Positions 31,774-43,056 of a stretch of DNA of 64,000 nt are shown one piece after another (the first letter of the stretch is position 1; each line of letters begins with the position of its first letter). This stretch comes from Blastobasis lacticolella (lineage: Eukaryota > Arthropoda > Insecta > Lepidoptera > Blastobasidae). The stretch spans positions 10,372,001 through 10,436,000 of the forward strand of contig LR990064.1 in assembly GCA_905147135.1 (NCBI GenBank), written 5' to 3'. A program made the translations under genes and the position numbers. The notes under the pieces are model-generated. The model searched no databases, was not told where the DNA came from, and worked only from the letters and a program-made list of their open reading frames with translations.

Positions 31774-34301
31774 TGAGCTGGTACTCGGCGTCAGATGTTC
31801 TCGGGGCGGGCGCGTGGCGCGCGGTAGGCTGCGCGCGCTTCGCGAGCAATGCTGCCAACATCGCCATAGCGGCGCGCAGCTCTGCATCGGGGTCGTTATC
31901 ATCCGGCGCGAGGCCGACCGGCGGCCTTTCGTGCGGGTGTGCGACTGCGGGGGTGAGGATGGGGGGCGCGGGGGCGCGCTGCGCGGCTGCAAGATCGCCG
32001 TTTGAGTGACGGGCGGGCGATTGCGGGGTGCGTTAACTCCGCTGGGGGGGCGGGCTGTGTCGCGCAGTGTGCGCTCGCTAGTGGCGCTACTGGCGCAGCC
32101 GCTGTTGTTTTGCTAGCGAGCTTTTTTTGATTTCGTTTTTCCCGCTTGCGGGAAGCATTATTAGTCAGGCGTCGCGATGCTGGGTCGTTTGCCGGCGCCA
32201 TAAGTGACGCCGGCGCCGATTTCGTCACCTGCGTAGGGTGCACAGGGCGAGCTGGTGGGCCTGTGCGGGCGACGGTTCCCGCCCTGCGGTTCCGCATCTC
32301 GCGGCGCAGCACGGGGCAGGAAGAGTGGTTAGCGGGATGGGGGCCACGGCAGTTGACGCACGTGGCCGGCTCCTCTCGTGGGCGTGGGCAGTCGGCGGCG
32401 GCGTGCGCGTCTCCACAGCGCACGCACGCCTGCGGGCGGTGACAGCATTTTGATGAATGCCGGAATGCCTGGCATCTCTGGCATTGTGCGGAGCCCTTCT
32501 TGCCCCGCCAGGCTTCGATTGTGATCCCCGGCATGTTCAGTAACTCGGTTACGTTGTATATGCCGGGGATTAGGTCGGGGGTTCGCTGGAGCACGACGTG
32601 GAAAATGCACCCAGGGCGGCCCTGCCGTGCCTTTATGCTGCGTGTAAATTCCACCGTGTACCCGCGCTGCTCTAGCGCGGATTTTATGAGGTCTGGAGGC
32701 GTGTCGGCTGGAAGTCCTTGCGGCTGCGCTCCGCTGGCAGCGAGTACGAGAACCAGCTGATTCCTTCACTTTCCAGGGATGTCAGGGGGTAAACTGTACA
32801 ATAATGGTCCCCGATTTTATGGCGGATATAACGACGCAATAAAAATGGCGTCCCGTCTTTGTTGCGTTTCGTTTCTCGCAATAGCATAACTTTACTTTTA
32901 CTTTTTCTTTAATTTCTCTCTGAGATTCTTAAGACGATTCTGAGACGATTAATTTAGCATTAAACATTATAATTAAATGTAAATAAGTATATTTTATAAA
33001 AACTATACAGTAATTGTTATTTTATAAACCATTTGTGTTTTACCCAACAATAATTTAGTTTTATTTGTGGCTGTATGATATAAAACCTATGTCACATAGA
33101 CTACAAACAACTAAAACATGAATGAAACCTGTCAAAATATTGCCAAATATTACGAAAAAACTAAAACTTTAATTTTTTTTTCTCAAAAACTACAAGTTTG
33201 CTTTGGTAGTGACTTTGCATAATTACTTATTAAGCATAGACCTTATCACCGAAAAATTGCCAACTTCCAATTCGTGGACCATTATTGTACAGTACACCCA
33301 TGTCAGGTATCCTCGGATCAGCCGGTACTCGTCTGCGGTTGTTGGAGAAAAACGCACGCCCTGTCCATAGGGGCGCGCGTTCGGTGGGTGGCCCAGTTTG
33401 GCAGCCAGAGTGGCGAAGTGGGCCGCCCAGTTGGGGAGCCGTTCCACCACAAGTGGCGGGTAGCGATCCCGTTTCGGTGGGTCGGCCGGTGCTGAGTCGC
33501 CATCGGTGGCGGGGGATCGTGGTGAGGCCGGTTGTCGGCCGGCCGGCTGGTTGGCCGCTGCGGCGGCGCCCGAGGCGCGGGTTGCGGTTGTGGTCGCGGT
33601 ACGGCGACCCCTGACGGGTCGGGAGCGCACTGCGGTTGTTGTTGGTCGGTCGTTGGGCGGCCGCTCCTGAACCGCAGTCGGGGGTCGCGGGAGGTAGACG
33701 GTGGCGGCACAGTAGGCGAATCGTCCGCACGGCTCTCTGAGCGCGTGCGACGGGCATCACCTACCTGCGTGTCCCTTGCTGTCTTGCGCAGCGGCGTCGG
33801 GGCGGCTCTCGGGCTAGTCGCCTTCCGCTTGAGGGTCGGCGGCAGCGTCAGTGGCGCGCCTGCGAGCGCGTCCAGGGCCTGGAGCGCTGATAGGTCGGCG
33901 GGGCAGAGCGTCGGGGCGTCGCCTAGCTCGTACTCGCGTACGCGCAAGTACGATGCCATCCAGCGCTGGAGGCCGTCGCTCAGGTAGCCGGCCTGCGCGA
34001 TGCGGGCCACCATCACGAGGTCCGATTCATATAGGCCTCTCGGTGATGAGGCCGCTGCGCTGGCCCTCTGTAGCGTCGCGGCTGGCGTGGAGATAACTCC
34101 CTCCAGGGAGTCTTGGTGGGCTGTTGTGGTCGCCGTCGCGCCCGGCGGTGCGGGCCTCGACGGTGTCGACGTTGCGTCGGTCCATTCGGAGCGAGCGACG
34201 TCGGTCGGCGTCGCGGGAGCCGGGGTCGGGTCCGTCTCCTGGGGCGTGGCAGGCATGTCGCACTTACGCACTTCACACACTGCCACTGGTGTCAATGTCA
34301 C
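31766..34301 (-). pseudogene. Jockey-type LINE ORF1: gag-like protein with zinc knuckles
   Basis: The frame opens at 34301 with a Pro/Ala/Thr-rich N terminus and LYESDLVMVARIAQAGYLSD. The conserved pre-zinc region reads RYPPLVVERLPNWAAHFATL, then NARPYGQGVRFSPTTADEYR. A MITE (32787-33299) interrupts it at GYLT; the frame resumes with SLESEGISWFSYSLPAERS. Three CCHC-type knuckles follow (CQRCQAFRHSSKCCHR, CVRCGDAHAAADC, CVNCRGPHPANHSSC), as in nucleic-acid-binding ORF1 proteins of the jockey/X clade. Frameshifts lie near 33455, 32716 and 31920. The last frame ends in EYQLNG and a TAA at 31766-31768 that overlaps the ORF2 start. It would package element RNA. Confidence 0.85.
32787..33299. mobile_element. 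513-bp MITE with 24-bp TIRs and 8-bp target duplication, inside LINE ORF1
   Basis: The ends read GGGTAAACTGTACAATAATG (32787) and, inverted, GGGTGTACTGTACAATAATG (33299); the repeats extend to GGTCC, 24 bp with two mismatches. ATGTCAGG flanks both sides (32779-32786 and 33300-33307). Removing the element with one duplication puts the interrupted LINE codons back in frame, so the boundaries are secure. An 8-bp duplication allows hAT, P or Merlin; the GGGT end is not typical of hAT, so the superfamily is open. Non-coding. Confidence 0.9.
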
Positions 34302-34564
34302 TTAACGTTCGCTGTGTCGCGCGGCACTTCTCAGCTCGAATACGATTGTATGGTGGCGCCGGATACTTGCGGAACGGGTGCTGGAGGTTATTCCATCAGA
34401 AATAACCTCCGACAGCTGTACTGGGCTCGGGAGAAGGCGTCGGTTTATTCTCGCTGGGAGGGAGTTGTCTCGACCTCAACCAAACAGGAATCCACGGGTC
34501 GCTGGGGTAGAATGCGATTTTGCGGTCGACACAACTAAATGCTTGCGTGCGCGAAACTGTCCAT

Positions 34565-35275
34565 GTACAACATACGCGGCGATGCGACTAATGGAATGAT
34601 AGGCTGATTGGAATCCGTAGAAAGTTTCGTGTGCCAGATTTAAACTGATAAAAGTTCTTAGGGATTGTGTACACCAGGGGCATCAGGTCAATTCGAGGGG
34701 TGATTCCATCCTGGGGTTTCCAAATTACACAAATGGAATATGTTCCACCACTGTTTATTTTTTTATTTGGATTTTTGTTCTTATCCTTATACATTGAGCG
34801 CGCAAACTGGTCATCGCGATGCAGAAATGTACCGTTCTACATACAGCGCCATCTAGCGGCAACTGACCAAACAATACTACAATTACAATAAAACTTAAAC
34901 TATACCAACCGCTTGTTGGTTTACACAATATATTAACTACATACTCAAACAGATTGTAAGAAGCGGTGAACGTCCTTGCATTCTAGAGATAAAGAAACGG
35001 TGTTTTGCCGAAGGTACATTTCTCTCGATTTTGCATCAAGGTTCGTTCCTAAAACGGGAGGTAACTTCTTTCGAACCTAGGTAAATTAAATGAACGATTA
35101 ATTGTACCCCGTTTGGTTTCGGGTGAAATAATGAAATGAAATGGTTTATTTAAGACTTAGTAAAATTATACATGTCCATAGGTATTCGTTTATTTACTTA
35201 CTCTGCTGTTCTATAATTAAGTAAATTGTTTTTCACATAAATTCACATAAATTCGAATAGCTTATTTCTGTGGTC
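34565..35275. repeat. ~1.1-kb repeat, copy B, right part, with small insert
   Basis: Resumes at GTACAACATACGCGGCGATG and matches copy A to 'cttatttctgtgg' at about 35275. It is interrupted by an unidentified 283-bp insert (34669-34951) and lacks about 160 bp corresponding to 26485-26645 of copy A. Confidence 0.8.
34669..34951. mobile_element. Unidentified 283-bp insertion with GATTGT flanks
   Basis: GATTGT occurs at 34663-34668 and 34952-34957, while copy A of the host repeat has it once (cttagggattgtaagaagc near 26440). The insert begins GTACACCAGGGGCATCAGG and ends CATACTCAAACA. I see no inverted ends or poly-A. It contains 'cagcgccatctagcggcaac', common in insect repeats. Confidence 0.65.
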
Positions 35276-36039
35276 CCATTGATACGCTCGCTAGTGTTCG
35301 TTACCACAGATTAATCTAAATGGGCCAGTTAGGAGAAATGCAAAACTATGATAGATATCGTAATTTGTTCTTAGTAATCCCGAGGCCACATTAAAAATAC
35401 TAAGAAATCGCCGCAGTTTCGTCTTTGTTTAATTCGTTTACTTTACATTGGGATTTGTATTTAATTTGATATTTTACCTAATTGTCTAAATGAATGTATT
35501 TGTGGACTTATTTTATGGGACTATTTTGTAACTAGTTTGCATGATCATGTAGCATGATCAGCAAAGTCAATAGTGAGATAAGAAAGAACTTAGCCGATTC
35601 CTAAGTTCAGTGAAAACGGCAATAAGTGCATTAATTTTGTTATAAAAACTCTCATAACCAATCGTAACCAGAAGTAAGTTAAAAAAAATTAATTAGATGT
35701 CGGGGATTTCCGACATCGGGAATACCGAAATATTTCCCCAACTGAACAGATTTTAACGGAACAGAACAGATGCTCAGAACGGGAGGCATAGGAACTTTGG
35801 CGATTTTTATCGCCTACCGCATTGTCAGGGCGCTATCTAGCGAGTGGTTAGGAATGCTTTAGATACCTATTGGAAAACTGCTCATTGGATCATTGAGGAG
35901 AAATTACATACCCATGGCTTTGAAAATTAAAAAGTAAGATACACTTTCCATATTTGTTTACGTAGATATCTGATGGATACATATTTCATTTCGTTCGAAT
36001 TGGAGCCGTTCGATTAGGGAAGTACTTCCACCTTACAGA
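35276..36039. other. Unidentified A+T-rich sequence
   Basis: No gene or assignable repeat. A short direct repeat of 'catgatca' lies at 35540-35560. Confidence 0.35.
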
Positions 36040-36296
36040 GCGAAGCAGCCAAACAATACTATTAATAGTATTGTGTTACTGCCGGTGAGTAAGTTTACCA
36101 ATGTTCCATGGGGTGGGGAATTAAAGAACCGTAACTTGAGAAGTGGAGGGGATGTTGCCTTTTAGCTTCTAGAGCAACGTGTTATAGAGGTGGGCAACGC
36201 ATTGGCGATGTTCCCGGTGTTGCTAATGTCAATAAGCAGCGGTGACCACTTTCCATCAGGTGGTCCGATGAATGTTTAAATACCGCATGGAAAAAA
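36040..36296 (-). repeat. Lepidopteran dispersed repeat, copy 4 (inverted)
   Basis: Reverse complement reads, in order, 'tccatgcggtatttaaac', 'accacctgatggaaagtgg', 'gacattagcaacac', 'gcgttgcccacctctataac', then 'ccccaccccatgga' and 'cttactcaccgg'. This is the longest copy and shows that the segment at 9720-9770 belongs to the family. Confidence 0.7.
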
Positions 36297-36539
36297 AAAT
36301 ACTTACAGCATAATCTAAGAGCATTTTAAAATAATTTTTATCCACTCTTTGCCTAAAAAATAAGTATTAGGTTCCTGATAAGTAAAGGCAGTGGTCTAGT
36401 GGTAGTGACCGATAACCAGGGCTAATAATGTTCACAGAGACTGGAGACCCCGTGACTGGTTGAACAGTTTGGGAGCCAATTGGCACCTAATGACAGTATT
36501 TTATTTATTGAATAAAATCTACATTTAACATGTAATAAT

Positions 36540-37110
36540 CTGGCTACGATTGTTAAGGTAAGATTCACACCACCGCAATAAAGAGCCACATATTCCCGCA
36601 TGTTGAAGCTTTTGGACCAGTAAACTATGATCAACCACATCGAATGCCTTGCTGAAGTCTGTGTATATAGCATGCACTTCTGATCCTTCCTCGATCGACA
36701 GCAAAACATCGGTGGTGTAGCTGAGTAAGTTAGATATCGTGGACTTGCCAGGAAGAAAACCATGCTGATGCTTATTAAAAAGTGGTTTAAGATAATGATG
36801 CAGAACTTTTTGAATAAGAGACTCGAATACCTTACCCTTAGCTGGCAATATAGAGATGGGCCTGTAGTTAGTTATGTCGCTGTGGTCGCCTTTTTTGTGA
36901 ATTGGAGTAATATGTGCCAGTTTCCACTTAGCAGGAAATACCCCGCAAGCCAGCGATTTGTTAAATATAATTGTAAGTGGAACTTAGAATGTCAGAATGT
37001 CAGCACATCTTTTTAATAAAATTGGTGGTATATCATCAGATCCTGGTCCCTTTGTTAGTATCCAGTGAATTGAGAGCTTTAAGTACATACACGGGGATAT
37101 TAACACAATT
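36540..37110 (-). pseudogene. LINE RT fragment (CR1/Daphne-like)
   Basis: The minus strand reads GPGSDDIPPILLKRCADIL, VPLTIIFNKSLACGVFPAKW, LAHITPIHKKGDHSDITNYR and then an open 107-codon frame (36848-36525): PAKGKVFESLIQKVLHHYLK, QHGFLPGKSTISNLL, AIYTDFSKAFDVVDHSLL, WCESYLNNRSQI. These are RT blocks 1-4; the catalytic YxDD block is missing. One stop lies near 37010, beside an 8-bp repeat 'agaatgtcagaatgtc'. The frame is otherwise clean, so the copy is not very old. Both ends are truncated. Confidence 0.75.
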
Positions 37111-37468
37111 TGGGTACAAAAGGCCGACTCAAGAAAGTCTAAGATCCAAATTATGGATCATTCCCGTTGTCCCCCGAATGGGAGACTAAATTATATTATT
37201 TTTGTTATGAAAACTTGTATGTCATCCTGCTTGGCCGTGTTAACTTGAGTTATAATAATATTTATTATAATAATATGCACGTGATTAAAATGTAAGCTCA
37301 ATAAATTAGGTATTACTGTATTAAAATCTTCTAACTATACTGTATTAAATGGTTATTGTAAAACCTTTACACCAATGAATTAGTCTAACTGCCTAGGGTG
37401 CTGATGCAAGTAAACCTAGTCATCATACTCGAACAATAGTTTACTCCTCAAAAAGTAGGTTAATATAC

Positions 37469-37547
<79 letters not shown>

Positions 37548-38051
37548 GTATATGTATAACGTTACATGTAAGTGAAAGTTTACAATTTCATACAATATGA
37601 GCTTGACGTCAGTTATGGTGTCAAATATTGAGAGCTTAGGTGTAGACGTTGTTCAAAAATACATATATCTTAGCTCATTTATTGGTACAGGTAAGCAATA
37701 AATGGCACTACGTCACTCTCAAATATATGATCACTGATAAATAAATAACTGATTGAGACCGCGTACATCGCCGTCACTGCCGTCGATCTTCTCTTCCCTT
37801 TCTTCTCTGTCGCTCCGCGTTCGCTAATCGCTGTTTGACTATATTTGTCTCGCTATTACACACACTTGTTTTAGGTGAGTGAAAGACTCTCCTCTATTGA
37901 TAGATCAGCCGTTTTTATTTCATGATTTGATTGAATTTTATTTTAAACCAAAATGATATACAAAATTAATTAAACGTCTATTGCCTACAAAAATTATTAT
38001 ACCTAATAAATCTAAACACCGAGGATTGGCTCACTTATTATTGTGTAGGTA
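37111..38051. other. Spacer with (TA)n
   Basis: No gene seen. It contains the long TA run at 37472-37540 and a pyrimidine-rich stretch near 37780-37830. The remainder is A+T-rich. Confidence 0.4.
37472..37556. repeat. (TA)n microsatellite
   Basis: About 34 uninterrupted TA repeats followed by 'tgtatatgtatatgtata'. Likely variable in length between individuals. Confidence 0.98.
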
Positions 38052-38430
38052 CGGTAGTGTGAGCGGTTAGGGTATCCGACTCGTGAGCGAGAGGTACTGA
38101 GTTCGAACCCCGCTGCGGCCATGTACTAATGACTCTTTTCTGAGTTATGTACATTAGTTGAATACTAACCGATGCTCTTACAGTGAGAGGATACACCGTG
38201 ATGAAAGCTTCATATTCAGGCGACTGAATGTGTAACCATCACCCAATCTGGTCAGGCTCCCCTTATTGCAGGATTACGGAGGTCAGATGGCAGTTGCTCC
38301 ACTGTAAATACCTGATCTGCCAAATCCTGGATCATGGTCAAGGCGGACCCCGGGCCTTCGTGCGCGAGAGAACAACCGGGACATTAGCGCCTAAATGATT
38401 ATAACATTTTTATTATTATTGTTTAGGTAC
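38052..38430 (+). repeat. tRNA-derived SINE, copy 1
   Basis: Begins with a tRNA-like head: GAGCGGTTAGGGTATCCGAC (A-box region) and GAGTTCGAACCCC (B box). The body reads 'atgactcttttctgagttat', 'gatgctcttacagtgagag', 'aaatcctggatcatggtcaa' and 'caaccgggacattagcg', ending in a T/A-rich tail. Related copies are at 39295 (-) and 40083 (+), and a 3' piece at 10600. Confidence 0.85.
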
Positions 38431-38832
38431 CCATTAGCGATTGTGAATGATTTCAATAATTGAATACTTTTACGAATCTCGATAATCTAGTAAAACATTA
38501 GTATTCTTTATACCGTAGTTTTAACAACTCTCTCAAAAATGTTGCTTGATGCACAAGCGTAGAGTCCATTTACGAGATATAAATGGTTTTAATATAGTAG
38601 TACATGATTTGTTGAGCAAACATTTTTAAGCACGCGCATATTATTTCTTTCGATGATGTTATTAATGCAAATTAAATTTTATTATGATGATGACTTAAAT
38701 TCGTAAGGCCGAAAATGATGACAAGATTTTATTACAAGAATAATAAAATTTAAATTGGGAAACAACGAAACTAAAATTCGGGGGACAACGGGATAAAATT
38801 ATCTAACAAGAAGTATTTAAAAATATTTTGCT

Positions 38833-39240
38833 TTAAAAAAATTGGCTACTTACGCCCTTGCTGCAAAGAATAATGTATCTTTTAAAATGTTGTATAAGCA
38901 TACAGATGCAGAGTTTGAAATTCCCTTCGCATTGCTTCTTGGGTTGACCACGCGGCCTCTTTCCTGATACCGGCAGGTTCAGGCACTTATTCCCCACGTA
39001 CCCCTGGGTCTTACGCAATACATGACCATATCAGCGCAGACGTGCTTCTTCGACGTTATCCACGATATCCCTCACACCACGGCTGCTACGGATGTAGGTA
39101 CTTGTTACATACTCGGTCTAGTAACGTAACTCCGCACATCCTCCTCAGCATTTTCATTTTGTTGCCGTGGAGTTCGTGGATGTGTCTTACTGTCCATTTC
39201 GACAAGCTCGCTATTACACCAATGATGACTGTATAGACAA
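38833..39240 (-). pseudogene. RTE-like LINE C-terminal fragment
   Basis: The minus strand reads EMKMLRRMCGVT-like sequence near 39160, GVRDIVDNVEEARLRxYGHV near 39050 and then, in an open frame from 39018, RKTQGYVGNKCLNLPVSGKR and RGQPKKQ. This is the same domain as 6400-6050 of the RTE element (RWYGHVLRRSAGYVGNKYLA), but clearly a different family. Stops and a frameshift near 39110 break it. RT palm and endonuclease are absent. Confidence 0.7.
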
Positions 39241-39294
39241 TTTCAATAATTAAATTGTTTACAAAAAACTATTAGTTATTGTAAGTAAAAAAAA

Positions 39295-39655
39295 ATCATC
39301 TTAGCGTTAATGTCCCGGTTGTGCTCTCGAGGACGAGAGGCCGTGGTCCACCTTGACCATGATCCAGTATTTGGCGATCAGGTAATTACAATAGAGCGAC
39401 TACTATCTGACCTCCGTGACCCTGCTACGAGGGGAACCTGACCAAATTGGATCATGGTTACAAATTCAGTTGCCTGAATTTGCAGGTTTTGTCACGATGT
39501 TTTCCCTCACCGTAAGAGCATCGGTTAGAATTCAACTAATGTACATAACTCAGAAAAGAGTCATTAGTACATGGCCGTAGCGGGATTCAAACCCGGTACC
39601 TCTCGCTTGCGAGTCGAATACTCAGCCTCCCGGCCACCGACGCTGTTATTGTAGG
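39295..39655 (-). repeat. tRNA-derived SINE, copy 2 (inverted)
   Basis: Reverse complement starts 'cgtcggtggccgggaggctg', has the B box GGGTTTGAATCCC and continues 'atgactcttttctgagttat', 'gatgctcttacggtgagg', 'tactggatcatggtcaagg', 'caaccgggacattaacg', with a short poly-A tail. Full length. Confidence 0.85.
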
Positions 39656-40082
39656 TAATATTTGTAAAATACTGTTTGTTTCCTCAAGAAAAAAGAAAAA
39701 ATTAACCCATTAGGAAAAGCCGACTCGCCAGAGCCTCGTACGTCTGTTAGCAGGGGGATCACGGACTGGTAAGGTTTAATTAGGACCCTAAGATCGTGAG
39801 AGTCCCATACTCTCCTCTCCCCTCTTTGCGATTTAAATCTAAGGTAAGGTACCTTAAGTGAAACCGTAACAAAAATTAAAAAAGAAAAATGTTTGTGTTA
39901 TGAAGATTATATTAGTACTCAGTTGTGCTCAACACTACTGAGTACTAATATAATATAAAAATAATAATAATATGTTATATTTCACATATCATAATTTACA
40001 CATTTTATTTTTAGACTAAGGGATAAACTATTATTTGTTCCATTAAAATAAAGTAACGGTTTACTGTCCCGTAATATATATT
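39656..40082. other. Spacer with a 17-bp hairpin
   Basis: No gene. 39907-39923 (TTATATTAGTACTCAGT) is exactly complementary to 39937-39953, with a 13-nt loop. The surrounding sequence is A+T-rich and unassigned. Confidence 0.7.
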
Positions 40083-40505
40083 TAATGAGCGTCGGTGCCT
40101 AACCCAACGGTTAGGGTATCCGACTCGTGTGAGAGGTACTGGGTTCGAATCCCGCTACGGCCATGTACCAATGACTCTTTTCTGAGTTATGTACATTTGT
40201 TGAGTACTAACGTGTGGGTGATGCCTCTGGGATTGCAAACGTCCATATGCTGCGGTGACTGTTTACTTTCAGGCAGGCCGTAAGCTTGTTTGCAAACTTG
40301 GTGGTATAAAAAAAAACACCGATGCTCTTACGGCGAGGAAAAACATCGTGATGAAACCTTCAGGCGACTGAATGTAACCATGATCCAACCTGTATGTAAC
40401 CATGACCCTGGTAACAGGGTCACGTAGGTCAAAATGCAGTCGCTCCACTGTAATTACCTGACCTGCTAAATCCTGGATCATGGTCAAGGCGGACACCGGT
40501 TAAAT
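40083..40505 (+). repeat. tRNA-derived SINE, copy 3, with a LINE-tail insert
   Basis: Head 'cggttagggtatccgactcg', B box GGGTTCGAATCCC, and the same body as copies 1 and 2. Between 'gagtactaac' and 'accgatgctc' there are about 105 extra bases (40212-40316), 'gattgcaaacgtccatatgc' to 'ggtggtataaaaaaaaac'. I recognise these as the 3' end of an abundant lepidopteran LINE with its poly-A. Confidence 0.85.
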
Positions 40506-40689
40506 CAAGTAGTCAACTTTGCGCCAATTATTAATCGTAGCTCATTACTTTTAATAAAGGTACTATTCAGTTACTCACCGGACGGTTGTTAATAAAACTC
40601 TGCAAATAATATATTTCTGTTCATCATGACAGCCCATAACAGTCCACTACAGGACTTAAGGCCTCACCCATGAGGGAAGGTTCATTAAA

Positions 40690-43056
40690 TTATTTATTTA
40701 TTTTACAGTTTATTGTACCCAAATGTTTATTTTACAGTTTGTGAACAAATGACACAGTTCAGGGAGATATTAAGGAGCAGAAGAGTTATAGAGCATATAA
40801 TAAAGAGTGGTTAGGATGTGGGCATTAATACGTAGTCGAATTGGGAGCCGCTTGAGTTGGGATCGATATCAACATAATAATATTTATTAATTAAATTTTT
40901 TTAACAAACTTATTTGTATTGTATTTGTATCTTGAAACATGGTCGTACTTGCGTAAGCCAAAAATAAAGCGTTGTGCAAGTTTTGAAGTCGCTTTAGCTC
41001 ATTTAAAACTTCCTCAATGGCATCCAGATAGCAACAGTAGGTATGAATAGTCCAAAAGAGGACGAAGAAGAGTTTGGGTAAGTGAGATTTTAGTCTTCAA
41101 TGGCAGCAAACTTTGGAGATGATTGATAGAGTGAAACGAAAACTGTGTCTTCTTACTCACCTTATTGACCTGAGGCACCCAGGACAAATTGGGCTGGAAA
41201 ATCAAACCTAGATTTTTTGGTCAATGGAATGGAAATTCCATAATGACAAATTTTGGGGTAAAAGGGGTAACCGTGTCAGACCCAAGCTGTCGACACATAC
41301 ATATACGGGCTACCTACATGAATAACCTTCTTCGGGTTTACAAACAGACTATAAGACTTGGCCCAATAACAAATACGCTTCAAGTCATCCTTAGTACAAT
41401 TAAAAGCATCCTCGATGTCAGTGATTTTAAAATGGCGGGTAAACCTGCAAGTCGTCAGCATAGAGATGGTACTTGCAGAGGATGAATAAGGTAACTGTAT
41501 TGATAAAAATCTAGAAAAGGAGAGGGGGCAGAACTCCACCCTGCCGTTCACCTGCAACTATACCACACCATTCCGAGAAAACCTCGTCAGAGCGAACCCG
41601 CTGCAAGCGACCACGCAGGTATGAGTCAAACCGCGTTTCACGATAGGAGAGGCATTAAGAGAGCCAAGAATAGCAAGAAGATCATAAATATCTACAGAAT
41701 TAAAAGCCCTCATAAAATTGAGCAAATTCAAAATCGTTAAACACTTATCCTCCATCACAAGAGGGATGTCATCAGTGACGTTTAGTAGTGCTGTGACGGT
41801 ACTTTGACCTGGTCAAAAATCACATTGGAAAGTGGAAAGTAGACAGTTTCGAGACTGGTACTTAATGAGCTGACTATGGATGATGTGTTCAAGGACCTTG
41901 GAGAGGAATGGTAAGCCGATGGGAAAGTACTCGTTGCCAGTGAATGGTTGAAAATGTGACAGAGAATTGGTAAGAGTTCAGGGAGTAGGAGGGATATAAT
42001 ACGAGGACAGAAGTTATCGATGCCTACTTCAGTAGAAGTAATAGAAAGTATATGCTTCTTGACATCCTCCTCCGTGACAGATTTAAAGGAAAATTACGTA
42101 CTCAGAGGGGGCGAAAGTTAAATCTTCAACCTTTTGAGTCAATGAGATCAGCACTAAGAACAGAAGTCCAATTAATACTCGCTGCGTCACTTTTCAACAC
42201 CTCCAAGAGTATACGTCCAAAGCTACGGCAGAAGGTATATCTTGGTTTACGTTAAGGGGTTTTGTTTTAAAAGAGAGGAATATTAAATCATAATATGAGA
42301 AGGAGGCGGAAAATTGGCCATGAACAGCAACTTTTTCGAGAGAAGAAGTAATCATTAGATCAAGAAGAGAAGGGGAGCAATTTGGACAATGATGTGTTGC
42401 AGAAAGTGGGATATGCAGAATGACCGAGGACAAGAGAGTCTGTAACTTGTTGGAGAGCACGTATGTATTAAAGTCCCCTAAAATGAGAACATCATCATGA
42501 TTGGGATAGGGATTGCAAAGCAAGCTGTCAAGAGAATTAAAATATTCTATATGCCAAGAGGGACTATAAAACACGGTACGCAGCATTTTTTTATGACGTA
42601 CCATTAATTCAATAAAGAGATATTCAGCAAAGCACGAGTACAGGTTTGGTAATGCACTGACAACAGTGTATAAAATATCTTCACGAAGATAGATAGCGAC
42701 ACCACTACCTCCCTAGCCTGTCCGGTCATTGCGAATGAGTGCAAAGCCAGAGAGTACGAATTAAGAAGAGGGGAGAGAAGGTTTTAGGAAATGTTTCGAA
42801 ATAAGCACCGCATCAACAGGACTGTTGCTAAAGGATGTCAGTAAATCGGTGTAGTGGCCAGGAATGCTGTGGGAATTTATATGCACAACATTAAAGTTGT
42901 TTGGGAATCTGGAAAGTGAAGCCTTCAATTGATCACGCACACAAGGACATGTGGCACCCTCAACGTCATTATCAGAGTCAGCAGTGAGAAAACTCTCAGC
43001 AGAAGAAGAGTAGGAGAAAAACTATCATCAATTTCCTGACGGCTAATCATACAATA
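40690..43056 (-). pseudogene. CR1/jockey-group LINE copy B, longer but decayed
   Basis: Same family and orientation as copy A (2631-4277). The endonuclease spans about 42950-42200, with LILGDFNTYVL (GDFN intact here), PSLLDLMITSSLEKVAVHGQ and SYYDLIFLSF. The RT is broken: LNLLNFMRAFNSVDIYDLLA (41758 frame), a damaged palm QLPYSSSASTISMLTTC where YADD should be, then YSLFVNPKKVIHVGSPY. The thumb reads MIFQPNLSWVPQVNKVSKKT and TKISLTQTLLRPLLDYSYL. A ~63-bp A+T-rich insert (40867-40930) splits the segment homologous to RSQLKWLPI in copy A. The 3' tail at 40690 is 'ttttacagtttattgtaccc'. The 5' boundary is shared with copy A. Confidence 0.75.

Larger units (their letters stand above)
28376..34564 (-). 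mobile_element. Jockey-type LINE, near full length, interrupted
   Basis: The element lies on the minus strand between two copies of GTACAACAT (28367-28375 and 34565-34573), its target duplication. It has a 5' leader (34564-34302), ORF1 (34301-31766), ORF2 (31773-28902) and a 3' region (28901-28376) ending in simple GAC/GAA-type sequence rather than poly-A. It is G+C-rich compared with its surroundings. A 513-bp MITE interrupts ORF1. The 5' leader contains a 10-bp hairpin (ggaggttatt...aataacctcc, 34383-34411). It was inserted in copy B of a 1.1-kb repeat whose intact copy is at 25866. Confidence 0.85.

Noticed and set aside
31196..34538. Several plus-strand frames of 80-150 codons
   Set aside because: All are shadows of the minus-strand LINE ORF1 and ORF2.
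37472..37556. Origin of replication or regulatory AT element
   Set aside because: A plain TA microsatellite explains it.
38052..40505. Clustered tRNA genes
   Set aside because: The three tRNA-like heads share one long common body and tail, so they are SINE copies.
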